Positions 35,124 to 44,859 are shown, counted from the stretch's first letter. The stretch: DNA of 50,815 bases from Fuerstiella sp. (GCA_029245955.1 JAQWOH010000018.1:1-50815); one strand, 5' to 3'. Numbers and translations are program-made. The notes: generated by a model not told the origin, from the letters alone.

Positions 35124-35864
35124 TCAGGCAGCGAACTGGTGACTGTCGGCTGCGATCAGTTCATAGTCGGCAATCATGTCGCGAACGGTGGCCGTCTTAT
35201 TCCACATCAGGGCGTCAATAATAGACAGACCGCATTCGAATCTTGAGGTTTTCTGATCATACGCAGGCAGTGCCGGCCGCAGCAGTTTCAGATCAATCCG
35301 AGCCTGTTTAAAGGCCTCCGAATCGAAAATACGGCGTCCTCCAGGAGGATTCACGTAGCTGGTCGCTCCAAGTGCCCTGGCTGTTTCCAGCGCCCATTGA
35401 CCAGGCGTGCCAATATCGGGCAGTACCAGATCAGCCTTCGAGAACGTTTCAAAACGGAACGGCAGGCCAAGGTATTCACAGCAGCAACAGAGGCAATGGA
35501 CGATGAGGTCCGTCAGTGATTTGGTGTTGCAGGAAAGCGTTTCTGTAAGGAACTCAATCGTTTCAAGGTAGTACGGGGCATTCTTCAGTCGGTACACAGT
35601 CAGGCTGTTCAGCAGTTCCTCGCGCCACATAGCGGTTGGGTGTACACAAACCTTATAGATTGGTGTTGACCGGTCACATTGTGCGACAGGCACGCGAATG
35701 TATCGCCACGCAGATTGTCCTGCCGACAGAACTCGGTTCCGATTGATCCAGCCGCGGCGAATGTATTGTGGGGTATCAAAGACCATCCAGTGATCCGCAG
35801 CGTGGATCAGGCCAAAGTAGCCGAGATACGGAAAAAAGTAGGGCTGCATCATGCCGAGTCGCAT
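35124..35864 (-). CDS. WbqC-like family protein
   Basis: A 246-residue protein starting MRLGMMQPYFFPYLGYFGLI, the diagnostic N terminus of the WbqC family (QPxFFPWxGYF). Further family marks are VFDTPQYIRRGWINRNRV at about 28-45, and IDALMWNKTATVRDMI near the end. WbqC-type proteins are found in O-antigen and amino-sugar clusters, commonly beside DegT aminotransferases, and are thought to transfer an acyl or amino acid group to an amino sugar, though the reaction is not firmly proven. Unusually the segment IVHCLCCCCEYLG contains a run of four cysteines (five within six residues). It is the first gene of the cluster and should lie just after its promoter. Confidence 0.9.
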   Translation of the reverse strand: MRLGMMQPYFFPYLGYFGLIHAADHWMVFDTPQYIRRGWINRNRVLSAGQSAWRYIRVPVAQCDRSTPIYKVCVHPTAMWREELLNSLTVYRLKNAPYYLETIEFLTETLSCNTKSLTDLIVHCLCCCCEYLGLPFRFETFSKADLVLPDIGTPGQWALETARALGATSYVNPPGGRRIFDSEAFKQARIDLKLLRPALPAYDQKTSRFECGLSIIDALMWNKTATVRDMIADYELIAADSHQFAA

Positions 35865-36401
35865 TCGTTTTGCCCTGTACTATCAGAATCACACGGAAAC
35901 ATTGTTACTGAATGTCTCATCGGCGCGTGACCCCGACCTACCGTGGCCACGTCGTTGCGCAAAGCAATAAAATGGGGGAAAACGCGAAGCTCACATGGTG
36001 CTCTGCAGACTGATGTGCAGTCCGACCCTGATTGTTGGGGGCCGACGAACTGTTTTGTGAGAAACTGCGAACGGCGTAATCTGCGTGTTGCTCGCAGGCT
36101 GCCGTTAAAGTTGAACGGTTGTGCGGATGGTATGACGTCTGCCGATTTACCTTCATTCGATGATGCGACCGCACCATATGTTGCTTCCAAATCCCGCCTG
36201 GTGGACTTTTACACCGTAAGTTCACATATCCCTCTCATTGACCCGGTAATCTGGTTGCTTTTGTTGCTCAACGGTGTTCGGACACAACTCCTTGACGACT
36301 AAATGCATCCGCGACCCCGGAATGTGCTCCCAGGCATGATCTGAAATTACGTGCGGCGCCCAGCGTCGATTACGTTCGTTGAGAATTCTGAGGGGGATAA
36401 A
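35865..36401. other. Divergent control region between the glycan cluster and the NtrC-type gene
   Basis: This 0.54 kb stretch separates genes read away from each other and must carry the promoter of the eight-gene minus-strand cluster. I looked for a sigma54 site (TGGCAC-N5-TTGC) on both strands and did not find a good match. Small frames are present but not convincing. The ribosome-binding site GAGGGGGATAAA precedes the regulator gene at 36402. Confidence 0.4.
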
Positions 36402-37802
36402 ATGGCGTCTGACACATCGGGTTCGCTGCTGGTCGTTGACGATGATCGACATATTCAAAACGCAATGGCGGATTATCTCCGCAGTCTCGGTCACCGCACC
36501 GAAACGGCTTCCACTCACGGAGAAGCCATTGAGCGAATGCAGGAGTTTCCATTTGAAGTTGTTGTCTGCGATGTGAATCTCCCGGATAAGGACGGCTTTG
36601 AACTTCTGCAGTGGACGCGAGAAAACACGCCGGACACAGCCGTTATTCTGCTGACCGGATTCGGGACCATTGAGAGTGCCGTTGAAGCCATTCGAATGGG
36701 AGCCTTCGACTATCTGACGAAACCTGTCATTGACGAAGAACTGAACCTGTCGATCGAACGAGCAATCAGTCAGCGTCAGATTCTGCAGGAAAACCTGCAT
36801 CTGAAGGCTCAACTCAGCGAAAAGCACGGTCTGTCGAACATCATCGGCAAAGACTATAAAATGCTGCGGATGTTTGAGTTGATCGAAAGTGTTGCCGACA
36901 CCCGCACGACCGTACTGATTCTTGGTGAAAGCGGTACCGGAAAAACGATGACTGCACGAAGCATTCATCAGCTCAGCAATCGCGCCGACAAACCCTTTGT
37001 TGAGGTGGCGTGTGGTTCGCTGCCCGAAACTCTGCTTGAGACCGAACTGTTCGGACACGTTGCTGGTGCATTCACCGGAGCGACTCACGATAAGATCGGC
37101 AAGTTTCTTCAAGCTGACGGGGGTACGCTGTTCCTTGACGAAATCGCCACCGCTTCACCACAACTGCAGGTGAAACTGTTGAGAGTGCTGCAGGATCGGG
37201 AGTTCGAAGCGGTCGGAGGCAACCAGACGCATAAAGTTGATGTGCGACTGGTGCTGGCGACCAACCAGGACCTCGAAGAAGCCGTTCGTCGTGGTGAGTT
37301 TCGTGAAGACCTGTTCTATCGAATTAACGTGATTTCTCTGACCCAGCCTTCGCTCAGAGATCGGCTCGGCGATATCCCGCTGTTGCTTGTCCACTACCTG
37401 AAACAGTTCAATCTGCAGACCGGCCGCGACATCGATGGGGTTGATGAGGCTGCCATGCATGCACTGCAGCAGTACCAATGGCCCGGAAATGTGCGTGAAC
37501 TGGTAAATATCATCGAGCGTGCAGTGGTTCTTTGCAAAGGTGACCGCATTACTGTCGGTGATCTGCCCGAGAAGCTGTTTACGGAACACGAACACCAGAC
37601 GAATGTTGATGCTCAGCTTGGCGGAGCCTCATTGAAGAAGGCCCTGACCACTCCGGAACGACAGTTGATCGTCCAGGCTCTGGAATCCAACGGCTGGAAT
37701 CGACAGAACACTGCCAAATCTCTGGGGATTAACCGCACGACCTTATACAAGAAGATGAAAAAGTACGATATCGACTTCGAAACTGTGTACAAACACGCAT
37801 AG
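36402..37802 (+). CDS. NtrC-family sigma54-dependent response regulator
   Basis: Starting at the ATG at 36402, preceded by GAGGGGGATAAA, the protein has 466 residues in the classic three-domain order. Residues 8-125 are a receiver with acidic pocket VVDDD at 11-15, phospho-acceptor Asp57 and Lys107 in LTKP. Residues about 145-380 are the sigma54-interacting AAA+ domain with Walker A GESGTGKT at 175-182, the sigma54-contact loop GAFTGA at 222-227 and a Walker B LFLDEI. Residues 425-466 are a Fis-type helix-turn-helix ([20 protein letters not shown]). It activates sigma54 promoters when phosphorylated. No histidine kinase gene lies in the window, so it is an orphan. It reads divergently from the glycan cluster and could control it, which is untested. 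Confidence 0.94.
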   Translation: MASDTSGSLLVVDDDRHIQNAMADYLRSLGHRTETASTHGEAIERMQEFPFEVVVCDVNLPDKDGFELLQWTRENTPDTAVILLTGFGTIESAVEAIRMGAFDYLTKPVIDEELNLSIERAISQRQILQENLHLKAQLSEKHGLSNIIGKDYKMLRMFELIESVADTRTTVLILGESGTGKTMTARSIHQLSNRADKPFVEVACGSLPETLLETELFGHVAGAFTGATHDKIGKFLQADGGTLFLDEIATASPQLQVKLLRVLQDREFEAVGGNQTHKVDVRLVLATNQDLEEAVRRGEFREDLFYRINVISLTQPSLRDRLGDIPLLLVHYLKQFNLQTGRDIDGVDEAAMHALQQYQWPGNVRELVNIIERAVVLCKGDRITVGDLPEKLFTEHEHQTNVDAQLGGASLKKALTTPERQLIVQALESNGWNRQNTAKSLGINRTTLYKKMKKYDIDFETVYKHA

Positions 37803-38131
37803 CAAACATCGCGAACCTTGCATGTGCATGTTTCTGGCCGCGTTACAACGATACGGACAGCAGCAGGCGATCTGCGACGCCGTCTTTAGTGGCCGTTAGC
37901 TGCGCAGATCGGTTGCCGTCTTTGTGGGAACTGCAAGGCGGGGCACGCCCTGACTGTCGTAATGCCCGTTGAACGACATTCGAAAGGTTCGTTCTGTGCA
38001 CGAATGTGGTGGAGTCTGTCATCTATCCCGGTACCCCGTGCTGTGCGAAGAGCATGCCGGATCTCATGCGGGAAGGCGTTCTGCGGGGATACGAGTCGGA
38101 ATCAAGCGATGTAATCTCCGACGGAGAGCCT

Positions 38132-38281
38132 GAAACACGAATCGCACTGCATCTGCTGGCACTGTTGCTGATTTGCTGCCCGTTGTTGATCACGAACTGC
38201 GAAAACTGATGAGTCCGCGGTTGGCTGATAAGGCGATCGACCTTATGTTGCAGGTCACCTCGCTGATTAAGGACGCGTAAT
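38132..38281 (+). pseudogene. Fossil fragment of an ECF sigma factor (N-terminal region)
   Basis: Between a TGA and a TAA an open stretch reads SAGTVADLLPVVDHELRKLM, then SPRLADKAIDLMLQVTSLIKDA. This matches the region 1/2 start of kinase-associated planctomycete ECF factors (DLLPLVYDELRKLA, A-x-x-LADE, TLQATALVHDA) at most positions. The region stops exactly where AYLRL-type text should follow, and no region 4 helix-turn-helix remains. It has no usable start codon. It precedes the kinase fossil by about 300 bases, the usual order for an ECF sigma/kinase pair. The resemblance is mine from memory of the family. Confidence 0.6.
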
Positions 38282-38574
38282 TGCATCGGGGCGACACGAA
38301 CCAGACTCAATGCCGGAAAAGTTGCCGCTATTTCTTACTTTTCGCTGTCGTTGAGTTAGTCAGGTTGTGGTTCTTCCGCGACTTGTCTGTGGCTGAGACT
38401 GCATCGTGTTAAACATTTCTTTCACGAAGGCTTACGACAATCGGGATATCGTGGGGGCGTAGTTTGCGTCGCTGCTTTGCCACGGTTTATTGTGCATAAA
38501 TAACGTTCCAGGGTCTCCCGAGACTGTAGATGTTGAATTCCTCCGACGGGTTACCGATTCATGTTCGGCTGTTC

Positions 38575-38706
38575 GCCGGCGATGATGAAACATTCCAACA
38601 TCGCACGGATATTTGATACTGGCATGACCAGAGAAGGGCGTCCAGACAGCGCGATGGAGCTGGTGCGCGGTTTCAGCATCGACAACATCCGGGAAGACAC
38701 AGGATT
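38575..38706 (+). pseudogene. Fossil fragment of a Ser/Thr protein kinase (N-lobe)
   Basis: In the plus frame open from 38561, residues read AMMKHSNIARIFDTGMTREGRPD and AMELVRGFSIDNI, which is the HPNIA...FDxG...RPYFVMELV block just after the ATP lysine and up to the hinge in planctomycete kinases. The glycine loop, lysine, HRD and DFG regions are absent. The frame remains open to 38917 but changes to text without kinase resemblance, with one string (FPDGTQLVSV) reminiscent of a WD40 unit, possibly the result of an internal deletion in a kinase/WD40 gene. Confidence 0.65.
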
Positions 38707-39097
38707 AGCACTCCATTATCGCCGCCGTCTGGTCCCCGAGGTTTTTCCCGACGGAACACAGCTGGTCTCTGTCTGCATGAACAGTCCTGACACAGCCTGC
38801 GTCGGCAGGGATGTTGTCTTCGCTTCTGCGCATGACTATACGACAGCTATGGCAGGTGAAATCATCAACGATGCCCGGGGTCCATTCTTTTCCGGCGGCC
38901 GCCGTGTTCAGATGTGACCCTGGTGTTTCGTGAAGGCAATTTTCGGCCGCGATTCGCTTTGAGCAGAGAAATTGCAGGACGAGTGAAATCTGCTGCACGG
39001 GAGTGAAGTTCGAAACGCTGTGAGTGATTGTACTGAGCATTGGACGCACCGTCCCTGGTCTGCGACAATCTGGAAAAATTACGGAGAGACGGGAAGA

Positions 39098-42000
39098 ATG
39101 ATGCGATGTCTAAACGTGGCAACATGGTTGTTAGCCGCAGTGCTTCCGACAGTGTCAGCAGTCGCGCAGCCGCAGGATGGTACCGGAGATGTCGATCAGA
39201 ATCCGGAGCGTCGGAAGATTCTGCAGCTGATCTTTCAGACGAATGATGCCATCGGGAAGGAACAGTTTCTACAGGCCGCCGAACTGTTCGACGGCGCCTG
39301 GGAACTGGCGATGCGGCACGAAGATCCGTTGTTGACGATCAATACGGACGTGGAAGACCAGTTGACACCCGGGGAACATCGTGTTCGTGCCGGTGCGCGT
39401 TCGCGGCTGGAACAGTTGTTTCAAACGGCTCCGGAAGCGTTTCAACGCACATACCACCAGCATGTCTCTCAGCGAGCTGAAGCGGCAATTCAACGCGCCT
39501 TCGGGGCCACCCGCCTGAATGATGTGGTCGCAGCAATTCTGCGATATCAATTCACGCCTGCGGCGCAGCGGGCCATGGAAGCTGTTGTGCAGGTCCGAAT
39601 CAGTCGCGGTGAATTTCTCCAGGCGGCTCTTCATATGGGCAAACTGCTGCGTCTGCGCGAGGATGCATCGACGGAACAAATGGCTCTCCTGTCGGTCCTC
39701 TGGTGGAAGGCCGGACTGGGCGAAGAGGCGAAGGACTACCTTACGGATGTTGTGAGACAACAACCCGGGAAACAGGTGACCATCGATGGGCATCGTTACG
39801 AATTACCAGAGTCGGTGCCACAGATTGCGACGTGGTTTGAAACTCACTTCAAGGGAGCAGGTCGGACGTCCGGATGGCACCAGCCCTGTGGCAACTATCG
39901 ACGGACAATGACTCAGGACACAGGGCCCGCGGAGCTGGAACCCCGCTGGTCTCAGTCTGCGTTTGAGTGCGTCGTGAACGAGCAGTTGGCGGCATTTCTG
40001 GAGCCTCTGGCTGATCGTTTGGATGTCCTTGCGGAAGATTTGCTGCATTCCGGAAACTCAGTCATGCCTGTTGCCGTTCCGCTGCTGGTTGGGGATCTGC
40101 TGATCTACCGCGGAGTTGCCAACCTGAGAGCCGTGCACCGCGTCACAGGCGAATTCGAATGGGAAACGTTCTCGGTTGACCAGCAACTTATGAAGGCGCT
40201 CGCACTTCAGCAACGGATGGACACCGATAATTCGTCACGCGTTCAGGGTGTCCTGAGTCAACCGTTGTTTCAACATTGGTTCCGGGCGAACGTTGGCGGT
40301 CAGTTGACGACCGATGGCAGCCTGGTTTTTTCTGTTGAGGAGTCAACAGCAGAAACCATGCAGGTGGACCTGGACGACCATCCTGTTCCGTCGGCATCTC
40401 CGGTTAACTGGCTGCGAGCTTACGATCTGTCGCGGGATGGCAGTCTGGCGGGGCGAGCGGGCGGACCAATCGGTCTGGGGACGGGCGACGGCGCTGTAAA
40501 CCCGTTGGCCGGCATGTACTTTCTTGGCGCACCGCTGGTGATGGGAGATCGAATCTATGTGATGTCAGAACGAGATCAGGGAATTTTTCTGTTGCAACTG
40601 CGGGCCACCAAGTCGCGCGGGCCAGGTGGCGAACTGGACATGCTGCCCGTTCGCTCACAGTTGTTATCGACACCGCGCCATCCGCTGCGTGCTCATCCTG
40701 TACGGAAGTATGCCGGTCTGATTCCGTCTTACAGTCGAGGCCTGCTGGTCTGCAGCACCTGTGACGAACGGGTCATCGCTGTTTCAGCGGAGGACCATTC
40801 TGTTCGGTGGATTTACCGGTATCCGACCAATGTCACAGAACACGAGCTGGGGCGCGGTCGCCCGGTCGTTGGAAACGCCTTTGATGCACGGCAGTCGACG
40901 GCGTACGATCTTCTGGAAGGCTGGCGCGACGCACTTCCGCGAATTTCGGATGGGCGAGTGCTGCTGACACCGCGTGATTCCAACCGCCTGATCTGTCTGG
41001 ATTTGTTAACCGGCAGAGAACTCTGGACGCGGCCTCGTGGTGGCCTGCGAAGAATCGCCATGGTTCGTCGCGGGGCGGTTCTGCTGACGGGCCGGGATTT
41101 TGTGGAATCACTTGATATCGAATCCGGAGAGCGAAACTGGGTGACTCAGCTTGAGGAGGGATTGACATGTGGCATGCCGACTGCAACCCGTCAGTTGCTT
41201 CAGATTCCAACATCAGCACCAGGTATCGTGACCCTGGACGCAGAAACGGGGCGTGTGTTGCTGGTGCAGGATCTGGCAGACGGTGAACTGCCGGGGAATC
41301 TGCTGGCCAGTGACGGAGTCCTGTATTCTCAGTCCGTTTCAAAGGTCCGTAGCTTCGGCGTTGCGCGCGACGATCAGGCGTCGGTTCCAACGGTCGCTGC
41401 CACGCACCTGCTGAATCGCGACGTGGCCGGGGCGGTGAGCGTCCTGGAAGAGGCCGTACAGCGCGACAGTCTGCTGAGCCCTGTTGACCTGAGGCTTTCA
41501 CAGCAGTTGTTAATCGACACGGAATTGGAGTCGCTGCGTCTGGATTTTGCGGCGACAGCAGGTCAGATTCCCAGGTTGCGCCAGTTAATTTCCGATATGG
41601 CACCAGGCGATGATCAGCTTACCAGGCTTATCCAGATGATGGTCGGCATGACACTGGGGGACGTTGCTTCACTGCCGGCACAGTGGAATCACGCCAATAA
41701 AGCTCAGAGATCTCTGAATCGGTTGAACGATCTGGAATCACGAGGCCAGTTACATGACCCAAACGTCGCTCCCGCGACGCTGGCTGAACGGATCGTTGTG
41801 ATGCTGAGCGATTTAGCCGGAACACGTGATCGCTATGTTACCACTGGTTCGCTGATGCAACGGGGCCATCGTGTTCCGGCGGCCGCCATTCGGGCAGCAG
41901 TGACGCTGCGAAGTGCAGCGGATCAGCAGAGTATCCGTCGCATCGTTGAGCCCCGACTTATGGAGCGCATAGCGACGTCAGCATCGCCTGAAGAATCAGT

Positions 42001-43909
42001 CTGGTGGATCGATATGTGTATGCTTACGGGATTCTCAGAAGTCGCTCGGCAGTCCGTCATGTCCGGCCGGCTTGACCTCCCGGCGCCGTTCGAGGAGGCC
42101 GTGCAGGATATTCTGCTGATGCTTGCCGTCGATTCCGAATTAACACCAGCGAGCCAACAGCAGGCAGTGGGCTTGTTGCTGTCGAACTGGACCGCTTCGG
42201 AACGCTGGCTGGACATTGGCGACCTGCTGCAGCGAAGCCGCGAAGAAACGACGCGTGGCGTTCAGAACACGCCCGAGACCGAAGGCAACGACCACGCGTC
42301 GGGCGACTCCGGTGATATATCACTCATTTCTGACTTCAGGCTGCCACGTGGTGCAGTTGACTCTGAAACGCGGCGAGTACTGCAGGAAAAAGCGGCGCGG
42401 CTGTCGCCGCCGGTGCCATGGCGGGGACGTCCGGCTGTTGTGGAATCTGAGGCCCACGCCGGAGGCACCCCTCACAGAACGGCCGAGTCTGCCCATGGCA
42501 GCATTCCGTTGTATGGTCCGGCCGGCGGATTCCCGAACTGGAACTTCCTACGAAATCCCGGCGCCGCAGGAATCCAGTCAGACGCATCGATTCACGCATA
42601 CGACGCAGAAGGGAGACATCGGTGGACATTTGATCCAGGTGAGTTGCCGAGGGGCAGCATTCGTCCTTCCGCTCGAAAGTACAATAAGCTGTCTGCTAAC
42701 TATCTTTGTGCGCACGGCTGCCTTCTTGCCGCCAAACTTGGCCCACAGCTGTTCATGATCGACTGCTCAGGTGCCACGAAGAAAGTGGCCCCCAGAGTCT
42801 TGTGGAGTCGGAATGTTTCAGAAACGGTGGGTAATAATCTGCCTTCCCAGTTCTTTTCCCAGGCATGGCAGCGAACAACGCAATACGACATTCAACCCGG
42901 GGGATTGTTTCCTGCGGGCCCTGTGACGCGCTACGGTATTCCTCTGTACAGTGGCCGACAGATAGTGATGCTCAACACTTTGACCGGTCAGCAGGAATGG
43001 AAAGCAAGTGGGTTGCCGAACGACTGCACGATCGCCGGGGACGACAGTTCGTTACTGCTGCTGAGTGAGTCTGTCGGTTTAGTCGAGGTTCGTGATCCGG
43101 TGGACGGAGCATTGCTGCATTCCCACCCATTACCGGATTGGTGGACTCAGGCAAACGAGAATTCCAATGCTTCCGTTCAGACGTTTCAGCTGGAACCGGG
43201 GGAACAGCAAAGGTTTCGCATTGCGCTGCGAGGACGTTGCTGCCTGGTGTTTCGGCTGAGCACTCAGAGTTCTGCTTTGGAATTGTATGACCTTGCCGGA
43301 AACCGTTTCGCATGGACGGTGGATCTGCCGCCTGACTCGGTCGCATCGAATATCGTGAACGACCATGTCGCCGTCCTTTCGGGCGGTAACCGGCTCAGAA
43401 TATTTAATGTCACGGGTCGGCAACTTGTGTCTGACGTCTTGGTGCCTGCCGCTGAAAAGTGTCAATACCTGTACCTGCGGCCCGGCCGGGCGAACTGGCT
43501 GGTTCTGACCTCGTGCCTTGATCAGGAATTCGATGAGCAGAATCCCGTGAATGAATCGCTTCATGTTAACGGTTCGTTGTACGCGATAGGTCGGTCCAGC
43601 GGTGAAGTCGCATGGGCCACGAAAATTGATCACGAGTGGATCCGCAGTCTGCACCCCGCTCGCAATCCTTCGCCTACGGTCAGCCCTTTGCTGATACTGC
43701 TGAAACGCCCGACGGAGCAAACGGTTCCCTACGCCTACAACGCACGTATCATTGACGTGGAGTCCGGCGAGGTCCTCTATGAAGACAAGGATCTTGGACG
43801 AGACTTGTCGTGGCACAGTACAACACTGAGAGACCAGCAGGATTCCATCGACATCGCATTCAATAAACGAACGATCACTTTCGACTACAGCACGAAAGCA
43901 GCCAACTAG
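39098..43909 (+). CDS. Exported 1603-residue PQQ-like beta-propeller protein
   Basis: Start set at the ATG at 39098 (MMRCLNVATWLLAAVLPTVSAVAQ), giving a signal peptide; GAGACGGGAAG lies upstream. Residues about 30-290 are helical and resemble tetratricopeptide-like repeats (AAELFDGAWELAMRHED, FLQAALHMGKLLRLRED). Residues about 325-760 contain PQQ/BamB-type propeller strands (LLIYRGVANLRAVHRVTGEFEWE, LICLDLLTGRELWTRPRGG, TLDAETGRVLLVQDLADG). Residues about 770-1080 are helical again. A second propeller-like half covers about 1170-1600 (AYDAEGRHRWTFDPGEL, IVMLNTLTGQQEWKASG, YAIGRSSGEVAWATKID). A linker at about 1080-1165 is charged and disordered. No enzyme residues are evident, so it is probably a scaffold or sensor outside the cytoplasm. 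Only four bases separate it from the pseudokinase gene. Confidence 0.88.
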   Translation: MMRCLNVATWLLAAVLPTVSAVAQPQDGTGDVDQNPERRKILQLIFQTNDAIGKEQFLQAAELFDGAWELAMRHEDPLLTINTDVEDQLTPGEHRVRAGARSRLEQLFQTAPEAFQRTYHQHVSQRAEAAIQRAFGATRLNDVVAAILRYQFTPAAQRAMEAVVQVRISRGEFLQAALHMGKLLRLREDASTEQMALLSVLWWKAGLGEEAKDYLTDVVRQQPGKQVTIDGHRYELPESVPQIATWFETHFKGAGRTSGWHQPCGNYRRTMTQDTGPAELEPRWSQSAFECVVNEQLAAFLEPLADRLDVLAEDLLHSGNSVMPVAVPLLVGDLLIYRGVANLRAVHRVTGEFEWETFSVDQQLMKALALQQRMDTDNSSRVQGVLSQPLFQHWFRANVGGQLTTDGSLVFSVEESTAETMQVDLDDHPVPSASPVNWLRAYDLSRDGSLAGRAGGPIGLGTGDGAVNPLAGMYFLGAPLVMGDRIYVMSERDQGIFLLQLRATKSRGPGGELDMLPVRSQLLSTPRHPLRAHPVRKYAGLIPSYSRGLLVCSTCDERVIAVSAEDHSVRWIYRYPTNVTEHELGRGRPVVGNAFDARQSTAYDLLEGWRDALPRISDGRVLLTPRDSNRLICLDLLTGRELWTRPRGGLRRIAMVRRGAVLLTGRDFVESLDIESGERNWVTQLEEGLTCGMPTATRQLLQIPTSAPGIVTLDAETGRVLLVQDLADGELPGNLLASDGVLYSQSVSKVRSFGVARDDQASVPTVAATHLLNRDVAGAVSVLEEAVQRDSLLSPVDLRLSQQLLIDTELESLRLDFAATAGQIPRLRQLISDMAPGDDQLTRLIQMMVGMTLGDVASLPAQWNHANKAQRSLNRLNDLESRGQLHDPNVAPATLAERIVVMLSDLAGTRDRYVTTGSLMQRGHRVPAAAIRAAVTLRSAADQQSIRRIVEPRLMERIATSASPEESVWWIDMCMLTGFSEVARQSVMSGRLDLPAPFEEAVQDILLMLAVDSELTPASQQQAVGLLLSNWTASERWLDIGDLLQRSREETTRGVQNTPETEGNDHASGDSGDISLISDFRLPRGAVDSETRRVLQEKAARLSPPVPWRGRPAVVESEAHAGGTPHRTAESAHGSIPLYGPAGGFPNWNFLRNPGAAGIQSDASIHAYDAEGRHRWTFDPGELPRGSIRPSARKYNKLSANYLCAHGCLLAAKLGPQLFMIDCSGATKKVAPRVLWSRNVSETVGNNLPSQFFSQAWQRTTQYDIQPGGLFPAGPVTRYGIPLYSGRQIVMLNTLTGQQEWKASGLPNDCTIAGDDSSLLLLSESVGLVEVRDPVDGALLHSHPLPDWWTQANENSNASVQTFQLEPGEQQRFRIALRGRCCLVFRLSTQSSALELYDLAGNRFAWTVDLPPDSVASNIVNDHVAVLSGGNRLRIFNVTGRQLVSDVLVPAAEKCQYLYLRPGRANWLVLTSCLDQEFDEQNPVNESLHVNGSLYAIGRSSGEVAWATKIDHEWIRSLHPARNPSPTVSPLLILLKRPTEQTVPYAYNARIIDVESGEVLYEDKDLGRDLSWHSTTLRDQQDSIDIAFNKRTITFDYSTKAAN

Positions 43910-43913
43910 AGAC

Positions 43914-44837
43914 ATGTCTCCGACGCCGCTGTCAGCCTTCGAACTGCTCGAGAAGCTGCCTCACGGCGGCTGTGAAGGCATGGATGTGTGGCGCGCTCAG
44001 TCCACGGCGCTTCAAAGCGATTTACGACTGACGCTCTTTTCTGTGGATACGTCCGGCATCACCGGGTTCCGAGCGGCATTTCGTAAAGACCAGATGACTC
44101 TCAGTGAAGCGTCACATGACAATGTGCCGGAAATGCTGTACTGGGGTGAGGATGAGGGACGGTTGTTTTTTGTGACTGATATGCCACAGGGCATTCCTCT
44201 GTATGAGCGGTTTGATGCAGGCGAGGGGCTGTCGTGGGATGAGTTGGCGGACATTGGCTGGCAAATTGCTTCTGCTCTGCAACATGTTCACAACCGCGGC
44301 GTGAGTCACGGGGCGCTGACAGCTTCCTCGGTGTTTGTGTCCACGGATGTACGTGTGAGTGTCGCGGACTTCGGAGTACACCGGTGGCTTGGCGTTGATG
44401 ATTCATCCGGCAGCTTTGCGGACTTCGCCGCGCAGGACCTGCGAGACTTCGGGAAATTACTCACGGTCGATGCCAATGGGACACTCTGTTCTGATGGTAC
44501 TGCAGTTACGACAGGCCAGGTCCACGCGATGGACACGCTCATCGCAGATCTGTCGACCGCCGACGCGTCGGTGACGGCTCGTGACGTTCAGGGTAGGCTC
44601 GGGCGAATGCTGCTGGACGTGGCCGGTGATTCCATCGAACTGGTCGACGAACGGAATGGTCAGCATCTGGCTCGGCGTTCGATCGTCGATGAGCTTTTTG
44701 ACGACGAATCCACCACGTCTCGCGAAACGTCTGTTCTGCGGTCCGCAGTTCACCTGCCTTCGATGTGGCTCAAAGTTCTTATTGCTGTAATTGTCATCGC
44801 TGTCGTTACAGCGATGGTCGTCCTCAGGGGACTGTAA
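43914..44837 (+). CDS. Membrane-anchored pseudokinase (Hanks-type fold, catalytic residues lost)
   Basis: A 307-residue protein starting four bases after the PQQ gene. The kinase outline is visible: FELLEKLPHGGCEGMDVWRA in place of the glycine loop, LQHVHNRGVSHGALTASSVFV where HRDLKPxN belongs (residues 130-142), and SVADFGVHRWLG with DFG at 152-154. But the catalytic aspartate is alanine (Ala134), the following lysine is threonine, the metal-binding asparagine is serine, and the VALK lysine is missing (RLTLFSVD). Only DFG is kept. The C-terminal lobe is shortened and ends in a single membrane span at about 283-305, so the pseudokinase faces the cytoplasm as a tail-anchored protein. It likely binds ATP or a partner without phosphorylating, perhaps relaying signals from the exported propeller protein. 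Confidence 0.85.
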   Translation: MSPTPLSAFELLEKLPHGGCEGMDVWRAQSTALQSDLRLTLFSVDTSGITGFRAAFRKDQMTLSEASHDNVPEMLYWGEDEGRLFFVTDMPQGIPLYERFDAGEGLSWDELADIGWQIASALQHVHNRGVSHGALTASSVFVSTDVRVSVADFGVHRWLGVDDSSGSFADFAAQDLRDFGKLLTVDANGTLCSDGTAVTTGQVHAMDTLIADLSTADASVTARDVQGRLGRMLLDVAGDSIELVDERNGQHLARRSIVDELFDDESTTSRETSVLRSAVHLPSMWLKVLIAVIVIAVVTAMVVLRGL

Positions 44838-44859
44838 TGACGGCAGGTGCATTGTTGCC

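Larger units (their letters stand above)
37803..39097. other. 1.3 kb region holding a fossil regulatory module
   Basis: No intact gene is seen. Two remnants are recognised and listed separately: part of an ECF sigma factor (38132-38281) and part of a Ser/Thr kinase (38575-38706). The frame of the kinase remnant stays open to 38917, where the text no longer matches kinases. The right end should contain the promoter of the PQQ-type gene, whose ribosome-binding site is GAGAGACGGGAAG before 39098. Confidence 0.55.

Noticed and set aside
36222..37112. 296-codon open frame on the minus strand
   Set aside because: It lies opposite the NtrC-type regulator over most of its length, resembles no protein, and the plus frame has complete receiver and AAA+ motifs.
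43130..43915. 261-codon open frame on the minus strand
   Set aside because: Antisense to the end of the PQQ propeller gene; composition is that of a shadow frame and there is no start signal.
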